Assembly: GCF_001559595.1 (NCBI RefSeq)
Contig: NZ_LNTY01000060.1
Coordinates: 124,001-188,000 of the forward strand
DNA: 64,000 bases
DNA from: Enterovibrio coralii
Lineage (GTDB): Bacteria; Pseudomonadota; Gammaproteobacteria; Enterobacterales; Vibrionaceae
Direction of reading: 5' to 3'
Below are positions 56,887 through 64,000 of this stretch, piece after piece. The position numbers and the translations under genes were made by a program. Positions within the stretch are counted from its first letter, which is position 1. The number at the start of each line of letters is the position of its first letter. Below the pieces are notes generated by a model. That model saw only the letters and a list, made by a program, of their open reading frames with translations, was not told where the DNA came from and ran no database searches.

Positions 56887-57119
56887 ATTACGACAATCCC
56901 TATCTGTCTGTGTTGTTGTTATTTCTCGACTGATCTCAAGCGGCATGCCCAGACCTTTGGAGCAGACTACTTTTTCAGCTAATTGAGCACTCTGCAAGCA
57001 AGTGATTCTAAATTGTTGTCTTACATAACATTCTTAGAAATGAGTCCAAATTTTTCTGTAATAAAATTACAGAATTACGGTGTATTATGAAATTTATGTG
57101 ACATAGATCTCTTTAGGTA

Positions 57120-57148
57120 TTGTAATAAAATAACGAAAAGGCTATTAT
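57120..57148 (+). promoter_or_regulatory. Promoter of the candidate small RNA
   Basis: TTGTAA at 57120-57125, exactly 17 bases, then TATTAT at 57143-57148. The expected start, about 57155, coincides with the first base of a 5'-terminal hairpin. Confidence 0.55.
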
Positions 57149-57154
57149 CTCACC

Positions 57155-57512
57155 GTCCTGAGGCAGGACAGTTACGAAAGGTCTACGCACCCAGGAATAG
57201 GCGATGCGCTTTCATACGTTTAAGGAAAAGCCCGATATTATTCGTCTCCAAGGAACCGAGCTTTGTAGAAGCTGTATCGATTCGAATGTATTGAGAGAGA
57301 GTACCCTTAACGATGAAAGGAAGTTCAGCATCCAGCTATTGGAACCACGGTGCTGTTTTGACAGCGAATTTCAGATACCCGGTGTCATTCGGTTATCAGC
57401 GCAAGTAAGACTACTTCAGCGCGAACAGTAATACCCCAACTCTAACAGATACTTCGTTTCCACTTTGGAAACCACGTTTGATCTGGCGCCACGACTTAGT
57501 GGCGTTTTTTTT
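57155..57512 (+). ncRNA. Candidate structured small RNA, about 360 nt
   Basis: Bounded by a promoter and an intrinsic terminator, with no convincing protein. Hairpins in series: GTCCTG-AGG-CAGGAC (57155-57169), AGCTT/AAGCT (57259-57273), GCTGT/ACAGC (57352-57365), GCGCAAGTA with TACTT..GCGC (57399-57422), GTTTCC-ACTTT-GGAAAC (57456-57472), then the terminator. Seven GGA triplets, five as AGGA, hint at CsrA binding but are fewer than in CsrB/CsrC RNAs. It is not tmRNA, 6S, RNase P or Spot 42 by eye. An open frame 57204-57431 (75 residues, four Cys, AGGA upstream) is the alternative reading; I recognise no family in it. Confidence 0.45.
57485..57512 (+). terminator. Terminator of the candidate small RNA
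   Basis: CGCCAC-GACTTA-GTGGCG followed by eight T. It lies 300 bases before the purine permease start, so it ends a separate transcript. Confidence 0.85.
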
Positions 57513-57677
57513 GTCTTTTTTCCGAGTAAGCCTACCTGTGCCGCATTTGTTGAGTGGTTACTTTATTTCGATCTCATATTCTTTAGTTGTACATTTATTG
57601 TGCGAAAAATCCTTCTACTATATGCGCTGTTACTCGATCGAGCCTGATCAGCTTAAATCACCACCAATTGATGCTAA

Positions 57678-57693
57678 CGTGACGCAATTCACG
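57678..57693. promoter_or_regulatory. CRP-type site before the purine permease
   Basis: CGTGACGCAATTCACG contains the core GTGA-N6-TCAC of a CRP site in a perfect inverted repeat; outer bases deviate from TGTGA/TCACA. About 125 bases before the permease start. Confidence 0.45.
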
Positions 57694-57738
57694 CTGGAAA
57701 TTTCGAGAAGTGGCGGGTAATATTCGCGTCGAATTTCC

Positions 57739-57767
57739 ACGCAAACGTTTGTGGAAAACGTTTGCGT
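57739..57767. promoter_or_regulatory. Double PurR-like operator / terminator-like hairpin before the purine permease
   Basis: Two PurR-like 16-mers (ACGCAAACGTTTGTGG and TGGAAAACGTTTGCGT, two mismatches each) overlap by three bases. Together they form a perfect inverted repeat: 12-base arms around GTGGA. A T6 run follows, so on RNA it resembles an intrinsic terminator. An alternative stem, TTTCCAC (57734-57740) with GTGGAAA (57751-57757), would exclude it. The element lies 46 bases before the permease start codon. Confidence 0.6.
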
Positions 57768-57813
57768 CATTTTTTGACTGGCCATACACACTCTTTCCAA
57801 GGAATTGAAAGCC

Positions 57814-59100
57814 ATGCTTGAGCGTCTTTTTAAACTAAAAGAGCAAGGTACAGATATACGCACAGAGGTTATCGCAGGACTCACAACGTTTCTGACGATG
57901 GCTTACATCATTTTTGTTAACCCAGCTATCTTGTCTGAGACAGGTATGGACCGTGGTGCAGTATTCGTAGCAACCTGTTTGGCTGCGGCGATTGGCTGTT
58001 TCATTATGGGTCTGGTTGCAAACTACCCAGTGGCGCAAGCGCCGGGTATGGGTCTGAACGCCTTCTTTACCTACACCGTGGTATTCCAAATGGGTTACTC
58101 ATGGCAGGTGGCGTTGGGCGCTGTATTCCTGTCTGGTCTTTGCTTTATCGCACTGAGCCTATTTAAAGTCCGTGAGCTGATCATCAACTCTATCCCACTT
58201 TCTTTGCGCACGGGCATCTCAGCGGGTATCGGTATCTTCTTGGCACTGATCGCGCTGCAAAACTCTGGCATCGTTGTCGACAACCCAGCAACACTGGTTG
58301 CAATGGGTGACCTGTCTTCATTCGGTCCTGCCATGGCGGCTCTGGGTTTCTTCCTGACGATTGGTCTGGTTAACCGCGGCATCAAAGGCGCGGTAATGAT
58401 TGCGATTCTGGTCGTAACAGGCATTTCTGTTATCACGGGTAACGTGCCTTACGCGGGCATCATGTCTGCGCCACCAAGCATTGCGCCTACCTTTATGCAA
58501 ATGGACCTGTCAGGTGCGTTTGATGTAGCAATGATTTCTGTTGTGTTTGCATTCCTGTTCGTTGACCTGTTCGACACCGCGGGCACCTTGGTCGGTGTAG
58601 CAACCAAAGCAGAACTGCTGGACAAAGACGGCAAACTGCCACGTCTGAACAAAGCCCTGTTGGCTGACAGTACTGCAACGACTGTAGGTGCGGTTCTGGG
58701 TACGTCAAACACCACTTCATTCATCGAAAGTGTCTCTGGCGTTGCAGCGGGTGGCCGTACAGGTCTGACTGCAGTAGTCGTAGGTCTGATGTTTATTCTG
58801 GCACTGTTCTTCTCGCCATTGGCGGGTATGGTTCCAGCTTACGCAACGGCGGGCGCACTGTTCTACGTTGCTATCCTGATGATGTCTGGTCTGGTAAGCG
58901 TTAACTGGCGCGACCTGACTGAAGCTGCACCGGTTGTTGTAGTGTGTTTGCTGACACCGCTGACGTACTCAATCGCACACGGTATCGGTCTGGGCTTCAT
59001 CTCTTACTGTGCAATCAAGGCATTCAGTGGCAAAGGACGTGACGTACATATCAGTGTGTGGGTTCTTTCTGCGATGTTCTTGCTGAAATTTGTTATGTAA
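57814..59100 (+). CDS. Guanine/hypoxanthine permease, NCS2 AzgA-like family
   Basis: Proton-coupled purine-base importer of the inner membrane (E. coli relatives GhxP, GhxQ, PurP). About 428 residues, some 12-14 helices. Family segments: TEVIAGLTTFLTMAYIIFVNPAIL, GMGLNAFFTYTVV, LFVDLFDTAGTLVGVA, LGTSNTTSFIESVSGVAAGGRTGLTAVV. ATG 57814 has AAGGAA nine bases upstream; an in-frame TTG at 57805 lies too close to it. Placed just before gpt, which salvages the imported guanine; the PurR-type element upstream fits this role. Guanine/hypoxanthine over adenine is inferred from the neighbour. Confidence 0.92.
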   Translation: MLERLFKLKEQGTDIRTEVIAGLTTFLTMAYIIFVNPAILSETGMDRGAVFVATCLAAAIGCFIMGLVANYPVAQAPGMGLNAFFTYTVVFQMGYSWQVALGAVFLSGLCFIALSLFKVRELIINSIPLSLRTGISAGIGIFLALIALQNSGIVVDNPATLVAMGDLSSFGPAMAALGFFLTIGLVNRGIKGAVMIAILVVTGISVITGNVPYAGIMSAPPSIAPTFMQMDLSGAFDVAMISVVFAFLFVDLFDTAGTLVGVATKAELLDKDGKLPRLNKALLADSTATTVGAVLGTSNTTSFIESVSGVAAGGRTGLTAVVVGLMFILALFFSPLAGMVPAYATAGALFYVAILMMSGLVSVNWRDLTEAAPVVVVCLLTPLTYSIAHGIGLGFISYCAIKAFSGKGRDVHISVWVLSAMFLLKFVM

Positions 59101-59165
59101 GACACAATACGCCGCAATCTTTTGAGTGAGTTATTTTGGCGACCATCGCCACTGAGGTTTTCTAA

Positions 59166-59624
59166 ATGAGCAACAAGTTTGTTATCACCTGGGACAACAT
59201 GCAAATGTACACCCGCCAGCTGGCAGAGAAGCTGCTTCCTGCTGATCAATGGACTGGTATTATCGCGGTAAGCCGTGGTGGTCTGGTTCCTGCGGCAATT
59301 CTGGCTCGTGAATTGGGTATTCGTCATGTTGATACTGTTTGTATCTCTAGCTACGACCACGATCACCAGCGTGATATGCAAGTACTGAAGAAAGCTGACG
59401 GTGACGGTGAAGGTTTCATCGTTGTTGATGACCTGGTTGACACCGGCGGTACTGCGGAAGTTATCCGTGAAATGTACCCGAAAGCGAAGTTCGTAACTGT
59501 ATGTGCAAAACCTGCTGGTAAGCACCTGGTTGACGACTACGTGGTAGATATCGCTCAGGATTGCTGGATTGAGCAACCTTGGGATATGGGCGTGACTTTC
59601 GTTGAGCCTGTAGCTAAGCGTTAA
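59166..59624 (+). CDS. gpt: Xanthine-guanine phosphoribosyltransferase
   Basis: Converts guanine, xanthine and hypoxanthine to nucleotides with PRPP. 152 residues, exact family length. SRGGLVPAAILARELGIR near the start and the PRPP loop GFIVVDDLVDTGGTAEVI; WIEQPWDMGV at the C-terminus is the XGPRT base-binding end. Follows the purine permease by 65 bases, so import and salvage are linked. Confidence 0.97.
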   Translation: MSNKFVITWDNMQMYTRQLAEKLLPADQWTGIIAVSRGGLVPAAILARELGIRHVDTVCISSYDHDHQRDMQVLKKADGDGEGFIVVDDLVDTGGTAEVIREMYPKAKFVTVCAKPAGKHLVDDYVVDIAQDCWIEQPWDMGVTFVEPVAKR

Positions 59625-59631
59625 GAACACG

Positions 59632-59659
59632 AAAAAAAGCCCCGAAAGGGGCTTTTTTT
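59632..59659. terminator. Terminator of gpt
   Basis: A7-GCCCC-GAAA-GGGGC-T7, directly after gpt; symmetric, strong. Confidence 0.92.
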
Positions 59660-59751
59660 ATGTCTGCAAAAGTCTATATGCATATCATGGTTTTCTGGCG
59701 TTTATGGTTTACACTAAGGCCAGTAAATTCAGAATAGTTAGGAGAGGTTCC

Positions 59752-61005
59752 GTGAGCGAAACCGAATCCGAAAACCTGTCGATAAAACTCTTCAAACAAC
59801 ACAAACACGCCAAGGAAACATCCACCATTGTCGGTTCTGTCAATCAAGGGTTGAGTGCCATGCACAATGCTTTAGATGGGGACAGTGACAATAGCTGGTA
59901 CCGTATTCTTCGCCGTCCTCAATGGATCTGGCAGGGCGTAGACCCAATAGAGATGGAAGAGACGCTGGCGCGCATTGCCGTATCAGACAATGACCGCAGT
60001 AGCGAAAAGCTTCTCGACACGGTCGTCGGCTACCGTCCCGGCAATTGGTCCTATGAATGGACGCAATGTGGCATGCGCCATCAAAAAACGGCGCAATCGT
60101 TGGATGAGTCGGGCAATAAATCAGACGCGGCGAACAAGTGGTTGCTTGCAAGCACCTGTTTCAGCATTGCCGCTTACCCTCACCTGAAAGGTGACCCGCT
60201 GTCACTGCAAGCGGAAACGCTGGCGAATAAAGCCTTTCACAACGCCATCGACAAACTGCCTTACAAAGTGAAAACCGTCGTGACACAAGTCGACGGCAGA
60301 CCATTAGAGGGCTTTCTCTACCTGCCTCATACTAATGAGCCGTTACCGACCGTGATAGTAAGCGGCGGTGTGGATAGCCTTCAAACTGACGCGTGGCGTT
60401 TGTTTGAAACCTACTTTGCACCAGCTAACATTGCCATGCTTACGCTCGACATGCCGTCCGTGGGTCGAAGCAGCCATTGGAGTTTGACCGAAGACACCAG
60501 CCGTCTTCATCAGGCAATGGTTCAAGAGCTGCGTTCTGTGCCTTGGGTGGATCATCATCGCGTGGGTTGCTTGGGCGTGCGTATGGGGGCCAATGCAGCG
60601 GTTAGAATGGCGTTTGTTGAGCAAAACAACGTGAAGTCGTGCGTGTCGATTGGTGGCATGCTACACACCATGTTGAACGAGGCTTATCAGCACAAGAACA
60701 TTCCGCCTATGTATCTTGATACCATCGCATCGAGAATGGGCAAACCCGCTGCGAGTGCTTCGTTATTAACTCAGCTACAAGCTCTGTCACTAAAAAATCA
60801 GGGGCTACTGACGGGACGGCGCACCAAGGTGCCGGTGTTGGCGTTGAGTCTTGATGGTGACCCAGTGTGTCCAGACACGGACAATCAGTTGGCAGCACTT
60901 TACAGTCAGGGTGGTAAAGCGAAAACCTTGCCGAGCAAGCCACTTCATGATGGTTATCACAGAATCATGTTGGAAGCCATGGACTGGTTCTCAAAGACAT
61001 TGTGA
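59752..61005 (+). CDS. frsA: Esterase FrsA (fermentation-respiration switch protein)
   Basis: Alpha/beta hydrolase reported to bind unphosphorylated EIIA-Glc and to have esterase activity. About 417 residues (E. coli 414). N-terminal segment SETESENLSIKLFKQHKHAKETSTIV, then WYRILRRPQWIWQGVDPIEMEE; hydrolase core with TVIVSGGVDSLQTDAWRLFETYFAP and LDMPSVGRSSHW. The expected nucleophile elbow reads LGVRMGANAAVR, without a Ser, in keeping with a non-standard active site. GTG 59752 is chosen for the GGAGAGG site just upstream. Order gpt-frsA-crl as in E. coli. Confidence 0.94.
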   Translation: MSETESENLSIKLFKQHKHAKETSTIVGSVNQGLSAMHNALDGDSDNSWYRILRRPQWIWQGVDPIEMEETLARIAVSDNDRSSEKLLDTVVGYRPGNWSYEWTQCGMRHQKTAQSLDESGNKSDAANKWLLASTCFSIAAYPHLKGDPLSLQAETLANKAFHNAIDKLPYKVKTVVTQVDGRPLEGFLYLPHTNEPLPTVIVSGGVDSLQTDAWRLFETYFAPANIAMLTLDMPSVGRSSHWSLTEDTSRLHQAMVQELRSVPWVDHHRVGCLGVRMGANAAVRMAFVEQNNVKSCVSIGGMLHTMLNEAYQHKNIPPMYLDTIASRMGKPAASASLLTQLQALSLKNQGLLTGRRTKVPVLALSLDGDPVCPDTDNQLAALYSQGGKAKTLPSKPLHDGYHRIMLEAMDWFSKTL

Positions 61006-61108
61006 TAAAGATCTTTTAACGGATTTTCTACATCTCGTATTCGTCAAAGCTCTCTGATATTGGACGAATTCCATTGTTTAGTTGTTATACACTTGAAGTT
61101 TGCTGATG

Positions 61109-61134
61109 AAAAAACGACCTCTTTTTGAGGTCGT
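61109..61134 (-). terminator. Minus-strand-oriented terminator hairpin between frsA and crl
   Basis: ACGACCTC-TTTTT-GAGGTCGT preceded on the plus strand by A6, so the T-run follows the stem only on the minus strand. No minus-strand gene is known here. It may weakly end frsA or stop antisense transcription. Confidence 0.5.
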
Positions 61135-61212
61135 ACAGCGCGACATCGTCGTTCGTCAACAACGCACCGAATAATAAAAAACATTGGAACGCGTCTTTTC
61201 AGGGAGCTTGCT

Positions 61213-61617
61213 ATGACCGAAGAAAATAAAACCCTATCCCATGGCCGATTGATGACCAAGTTTGCACAGCTTGGGCCTTACCTGCGCCAAAATAAATCAT
61301 CTGAAGAAAGCTACTTCTTCGATTGCCTATCTGCTTGTGTTAACGCAAAAAAATCACCAGAAAGCCGTGAGTTTTGGGGCTGGTGGATGGAATTGACGCC
61401 AAAAGACGGTGGCTTCGAATATTTCTATGCCTTCGGCAAGTTTGATACTGCCGGTGAATGGAAAGAAGAGAATGTCCCGAACAAGAGTGCTTCCGAGGTG
61501 AAGGCGTCTTTGGATACCTTCTACAAAAAAATCACAGAGTTTGTAGAAGGTGACCTGTCGCTGGAGATTTCAGCACTTCCGTCTCTTAAGCAACCAAAAC
61601 TGGGTTCGGCTGCATAA
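61213..61617 (+). CDS. crl: Sigma factor-binding protein Crl
   Basis: Binds RpoS and helps it assemble with core RNA polymerase. 134 residues: LSHGRLMTKFAQLGPYLRQ, SYFFDCLSACVNAKKSPESREFWGWWMEL and GFEYFYAFGKFD are the conserved stretches. CAGGGAG lies before the ATG at 61213. Position between frsA and proB matches E. coli except that phoE is absent. Confidence 0.96.
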   Translation: MTEENKTLSHGRLMTKFAQLGPYLRQNKSSEESYFFDCLSACVNAKKSPESREFWGWWMELTPKDGGFEYFYAFGKFDTAGEWKEENVPNKSASEVKASLDTFYKKITEFVEGDLSLEISALPSLKQPKLGSAA

Positions 61618-61714
61618 CTTGCGATTATCACGCAAACGAATGCTTTAATCGCTTGTTATCTTGGGCTGAGATTGATAAAAGAAGAGCTCATTTGCTTTAT
61701 TTGTTATCAATGTC

Positions 61715-62868
61715 ATGTCAGGCCAAGAAAACAATTCATCTGTTAAAACGTCTGGCGGTCAATCAGATCGTCAGACCATCGTTGTAAAGCTGGGTACCAG
61801 CGTACTTACCGGCGGTTCTAAGAAACTGGATCGTGCACACATGGTTGAGCTGGTTCGCCAGTGCGCCATGCTGATCCGTGAAGGTCACCATGTTGTTATC
61901 GTTACCTCGGGTGCGATTGCAGCGGGGCGTGAACACCTTAATCACCCACAACTGGCAAGCACTATCGCCAACAAGCAAATGCTGGCAGCGGTAGGGCAGT
62001 CACGCATCATTCAAACGTGGGAAAGCCTGTTTGCTATCTATGGCATCAATATCGGCCAAATGCTGCTGACACGCGCAGATTTGGACGATCGTGAGCGTTA
62101 CCTGAACGCACGCGATATGCTGCAAGCACTGCTCGACAACAACATCGTTCCTGTTGTGAACGAGAATGATGCCGTTGCAACCGCTGAGATCAAAGTGGGC
62201 GATAACGACAACCTGTCAGCACTGGTCGCGATTTTGGCAGAAGCAGACAAACTGCTGCTGTTGACCGATCAACCAGGTCTGTTCACTGCGGATCCGCGCA
62301 GCAACCCTGAAGCGGAACTCATCCACGAAGTTCACACCATCGACGAAACCCTGCACAAACTGGCAGGCGGCAGCGTCAGTGGTTTAGGTACCGGTGGTAT
62401 GGCGACCAAGCTGCAAGCCGCAGACGTTGCGCGTCGTTCGGGTATCGAAGTGACCATCGCGGCGGGTAGCCGCCCTGAAGTTATTCAGCATGTGGTAGAA
62501 GGCAAACCTGCGGGTACACGCTTCCTGCCATTGGAATCACCGTTGGAAAGCCGCAAGCGCTGGATCCTCGCAGGTCCTCCTCCAGCAGGTAACATCATCA
62601 TTGATGATGGCGCAGCGAAAGCCGTGGTTGAGCGTCACAGCAGCTTGTTGTCAAAAGGCATCACGGCTGTGAAGGTAAATTCGACCGTGGTGCGGTTGCA
62701 CGTATCTGTAATAAGGACGGAAAACTGCTGGCTCGCGGCATCTGTCGTTACTCAAGCAAGGATTTAAGCGCCATCGCGGGTCGACATAGCCAGGACATTC
62801 AAGATATTCTGGGTTATGCACACGGAGCCGTAGCGGTGCACTGCGACGATTTAGTCGTAATCGATTAA
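61715..62868 (+). CDS. proB: Glutamate 5-kinase, frameshifted in this sequence
   Basis: First step of proline synthesis: phosphorylates glutamate. Amino-acid kinase domain (VVKLGTSVLTGGS, VVIVTSGAIAAGREHL, VNENDAVATAEIKVGDNDNLSALVA, GTGGMATKLQAADVARRSGI) and C-terminal PUA domain. Near 62674 one G is missing (AAGGTAAA for AAGGGTAAA); adding it gives VKGKFDRGAVARICNKDGKLLARG and a normal end at 62868. About 384 residues; the N-terminus (MSGQENNSSVKTSGGQSDRQ) is longer than in E. coli (367), and the ribosome site is weak. Cotranscribed with proA. Confidence 0.95.
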
Positions 62869-62919
62869 TCAGGCTGTGGCGGATGCCGCGGCCTAAATGG
62901 AAGAGCAATAGAGGCTGAA

Positions 62920-64000
62920 ATGAGTCTGCAACAAATGGGACGCGCAGCGAAAGACGCTGCATACGCACTGGCAACCGCACCGACGGCGCAGAAAAACAAA
63001 GCGCTGGCAGTGATTGCTGATGAATTAGAAGCAAATGCGGCAACAATTCTTGCTGCAAACGCAAAAGACATCGACGCAGGTCGTGCAGCGGGTCTGCCCG
63101 ACGCGATGCTTGATCGTCTGCTTCTGAATGAATCTCTCTGGCGGGTATTGCCGCTGACGTTCGCAATGTGATTTCTCTGTCTGACCCCGTCGGCAGCGAA
63201 ATTGATTGCAAAGTGCTGGAAAACGGCATGACATTGAGCCGTCGTCGCGAGCCCATTGGCGTAATTGGTGTGATTTATGAAGCGCGCCCGAATGTGACCA
63301 TTGATATTGCCTCGCTCTGCCTGAAAACCGGTAACGCGAGCATCCTGCGTGGTGGTAAAGAGACCTTCTTCTCTAACGTTGAGTTGGTGAAAGTGATCCA
63401 AACCGCGCTGGAAAAAGCCGATCTACCAGCGGCATCTGTTCAGTACATCGAGAAACCAGACCGTGAGCTGGTGGGTGAACTGCTGCGTCTGGACGAGTAC
63501 GTCGACATGATCATCCCACGTGGTGGCGCAGGTCTGCACAAAATGTGTAAAGAGAACAGCACCATCCCAGTGATCATCGGCGGTTTTGGTATCAGCCACT
63601 TGTTTGTTGATAAGACGGCAGATCTGGATCGTTCACTGGATGTGATCATCAACTCGAAAGCACAGCGTCCGTCAGCGTGTAACGCGCTGGATACCTTGCT
63701 GGTGCATGAAGATGTTGCGACTGAGCTGTTTGAAAAGCTGGTTCCACTGCTTAACGATAACAAGCTGAAGATCGTTGCTGACAGTGCGGCTTACCCACTG
63801 TTGTCAGCGGTTGCAGATCTGCACGAAGCGGGCGAAGGTGATTTTGATACCGAATGGCTGAGCTACACGCTGGGTGTGTCGATTGTCTCTGACGTACATG
63901 CAGCACTGAAGCACATGCGTGATCACAACGCGAGCCACTCAGATGCGATCCTGACCAACGATCTGATGGCGGCAGAAGCCTTCATCAACGGTGCAGGCTC
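62920..64000 (+). CDS. proA: Gamma-glutamyl phosphate reductase, frameshifted and cut by window edge
   Basis: Second step of proline synthesis: NADPH-dependent reduction of glutamyl phosphate to the semialdehyde. N-terminus MSLQQMGRAAKDAAYALATAPTAQKNKAL; near 63136 one G is missing (TCTCTCTGG for TCTCGTCTGG); adding it gives LLLNESRLAGIAADVRNVISL. Then SRRREPIGVIGVIYEARPNVTIDIASL, RGGAGLHKMCKE, and the catalytic Cys in QRPSACNALDTLLVH. Runs off the window after about 360 residues, so some 55-60 are missing. Fifty-one bases after proB. Confidence 0.95.

Noticed and set aside
57204..57431. 75-residue open frame
   Set aside because: Not rejected outright, but not called as a gene: no recognisable family, and the span is filled with hairpins and bounded by its own promoter and terminator, which fits an RNA better.
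59704..59751. Upstream extension of frsA
   Set aside because: No ribosome site before 59704, whereas GTG 59752 has one and starts near the conserved N-terminus.

Overview
The window is a stretch of chromosome from a gammaproteobacterium of the Vibrionaceae. Markers are the sodium-driven flagellar motor genes pomA/pomB, the complete Na+-NQR operon with apbE and nqrM, the Tsx-family porin OmpK, crl, and a ribBA whose second domain is degenerate. A genus such as Grimontia, Enterovibrio or Photobacterium would fit, but I cannot settle this from the sequence. I see no rRNA, tRNA, insertion sequence, prophage or CRISPR array. Nearly everything is housekeeping.

Layout: (1) 1-3.5 kb: formaldehyde detoxification (fghA, cut by the left edge, and adhC) with a divergent LysR regulator, then tadA and a small basic protein. 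(2) 3.6-10.5 kb: mltF divergent from purL, a GNAT acetyltransferase and glnB. (3) 10.5-15.7 kb: cra divergent from the fructose PTS operon fruBKA. (4) 15.8-26.3 kb: a YitT-family membrane protein, glyA, then nrdR-ribD-ribE, an NhaC-type antiporter, ribBA, ribH-nusB, thiL-pgpA. (5) 26.3-33.1 kb: dxs-ispA-xseB on the minus strand, pomAB and thiI. (6) 33.1-36.2 kb: a CmcJ/NvfI-like oxygenase, a LysR regulator and a medium-chain reductase, sitting between thiI and yajL-panE. (7) 36.2-43.4 kb: yajL, panE, ompK, ampG, an unknown gene, ppiA, yajG, rlmG, bolA. (8) 43.9-51.2 kb: nqrABCDEF-apbE-nqrM. (9) 51.2-57.8 kb: a REC-REC-GGDEF protein, SOS-controlled dinB, pepD, a chemoreceptor, and a structured non-coding stretch. 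(10) 57.8-64 kb: a purine permease, gpt, frsA, crl, proB and proA (cut by the right edge). Much of this order matches the Escherichia coli nrdR-to-panE and gpt-to-proA neighbourhoods, with Vibrionaceae-specific insertions.

Regulation visible in the DNA: PurR-type operators before purL, glyA and the purine permease, and a related palindrome before ompK; a MetR-type box before glyA; three Cra operators between cra and fruB; a sigma-28 promoter before pomA; a LexA box over the dinB promoter; and many intrinsic terminators.

Two things stand out. First, about seventeen otherwise normal genes carry single-base frameshifts, nearly all of them one missing base, often in a short G or C run. This points to sequencing or assembly error and not gene decay; for these genes I report the full reconstructed span. 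Second, the 900-base gap before the purine permease holds what looks like a complete unannotated small-RNA unit (promoter, about 360 nt, serial hairpins, terminator). It is followed by an element that is both a pair of PurR-like operators and a terminator hairpin with a competing alternative stem. The nhaC leader also contains a long paired RNA structure.
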